From Paratinospora sagittata (Eukaryota > Streptophyta > Magnoliopsida > Ranunculales > Menispermaceae), in contig CM069598.1 of assembly GCA_035771175.1 (NCBI GenBank), positions 10,814,668 to 10,878,667 on the forward strand: a stretch of 64,000 bases of DNA. Reading direction: 5' to 3'. Shown piece after piece: positions 63,378 to 64,000 of the stretch (positions are counted from its first letter, which is position 1; each line of letters opens with the position of its first letter). The notes beneath the pieces are model-generated. The model did no database searches. It was not told the DNA's origin and worked only from the letters and a program-made list of their open reading frames with translations. The translations under genes and the position numbers were made by a program.

Positions 63378-64000
63378 CTGCCAATGAATAATACACTCAG
63401 AATAACTAGCTTGTAGATGAAAGTCCGGGACAGTCAAATCCAACTAACAAAAGATAATGAATATGTGAGGGAGTTGTTTAGTATTAGATAATGGCTGAAT
63501 GAAGTGCCAACATTATAGGTATCAGAATGAATCTTGCTAGACTTTAGAAAATCAAATCTATGGCAGGGTCGTCTTGCTTACATGGCTTATTTCCTAGAGC
63601 AGAGACCTATCTTTCAAAGAAAGTGCATTCTGTAGCCGCTACAAGAGTATATCCATAATGTTTCCTGTTGCATTTTTAAGATCTTATTATGACAGTTGAG
63701 ACTTTTGAACAACGTCTCTTCTTAACTTTAAACTTCTAAAAACTAAACAACAAGGCTCATATTTTCTATTCCATTTTCGACAATGAAGAACACAAGGTCC
63801 ACAAAAGGCTAACATATCCATAAAATACATAGATAAAGAACACAACACAGCATGCACAAACATACTAACATTCATAAGGGGACCGTTACTTGTTTTGCTT
63901 CTTGTTCCCACCACTTCAATAAACCCATTGCCACAAAAATAAATAAATGAAAAACATAGTAACAAGTAACAACCAAAAAAAGAAAAAAGAAAAAAAAACA
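63378..64000 (-). other. Probable intron of the TYW gene to the window edge
   Basis: No TYW3-type coding sequence is seen. The frame at 63965-63687 on the minus strand has no match that I recognise. The stretch is most simply the intron that separates the kelch exon from the missing upstream exons. Confidence 0.5.

Noticed and set aside
63687..63965. Upstream exon of the TYW gene
   Set aside because: The translation does not resemble TYW3 or kelch sequence and lacks convincing in-frame splice sites.

Overview
The window is nuclear DNA of a flowering plant, most likely a dicot. It is AT-rich, its genes carry GT-AG introns, and the spaces between genes hold LINEs, LTR retrotransposons, a SINE, MITE-like elements and AT microsatellites. 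I could not identify the species from the sequence. The ORF-level view breaks every gene at its introns, so I rebuilt the exon chains by hand; all the splice joins given keep the reading frame.

Six protein-coding genes are supported, in this order: (1) a two-domain nucleoredoxin with a C-terminal DC1 finger (+, 2550-4512); (2) a SKU5-similar / L-ascorbate-oxidase-homolog protein of the pollen type (+, 8037-9807); (3) a five-exon NEP1-interacting-protein-like RING-H2 E3 ligase (-, 11874-10623), convergent with gene 2; (4) an eight-exon calcium-dependent protein kinase with a first intron of about 7.2 kb (+, 30043-41734); (5) a class III peroxidase of the PRX42 type (-, 48663-46735); (6) the kelch and TYW2 parts of a tRNA wybutosine-synthesising TYW2/3/4 fusion gene (-, 63377-56222), whose TYW3 5' part lies past the right edge. 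The genes do not form one pathway.

Region by region: 1-13 kb is gene-rich. Positions 13104-20996 are a nested transposon stack: a LINE with a 16-bp target duplication, split by one LTR unit (duplication GTGAT), itself split by a second LTR unit (duplication CCATG), with a hAT-like MITE at the LINE 5' end. Positions 21-30 kb are AT-rich and hold hairpins, a foldback element and two inverted pieces of a copia-like LTR element. The first intron of the kinase gene (30.8-38.0 kb) is filled with decayed LINE and Ty3/gypsy sequence and a 620-bp inverted repeat. Positions 43-45.5 kb hold two truncated LINEs with clear target duplications and a Tourist-like MITE. Positions 53.1-54.8 kb are an unusual array of about 425-bp units, each nearly a palindrome.

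I saw no CRISPR array, rRNA gene or intact tRNA gene. The least explained structure is the 53.1-54.8 kb palindromic array; the best resolved is the nested transposon stack, whose insertion order can be read from three sets of target duplications.
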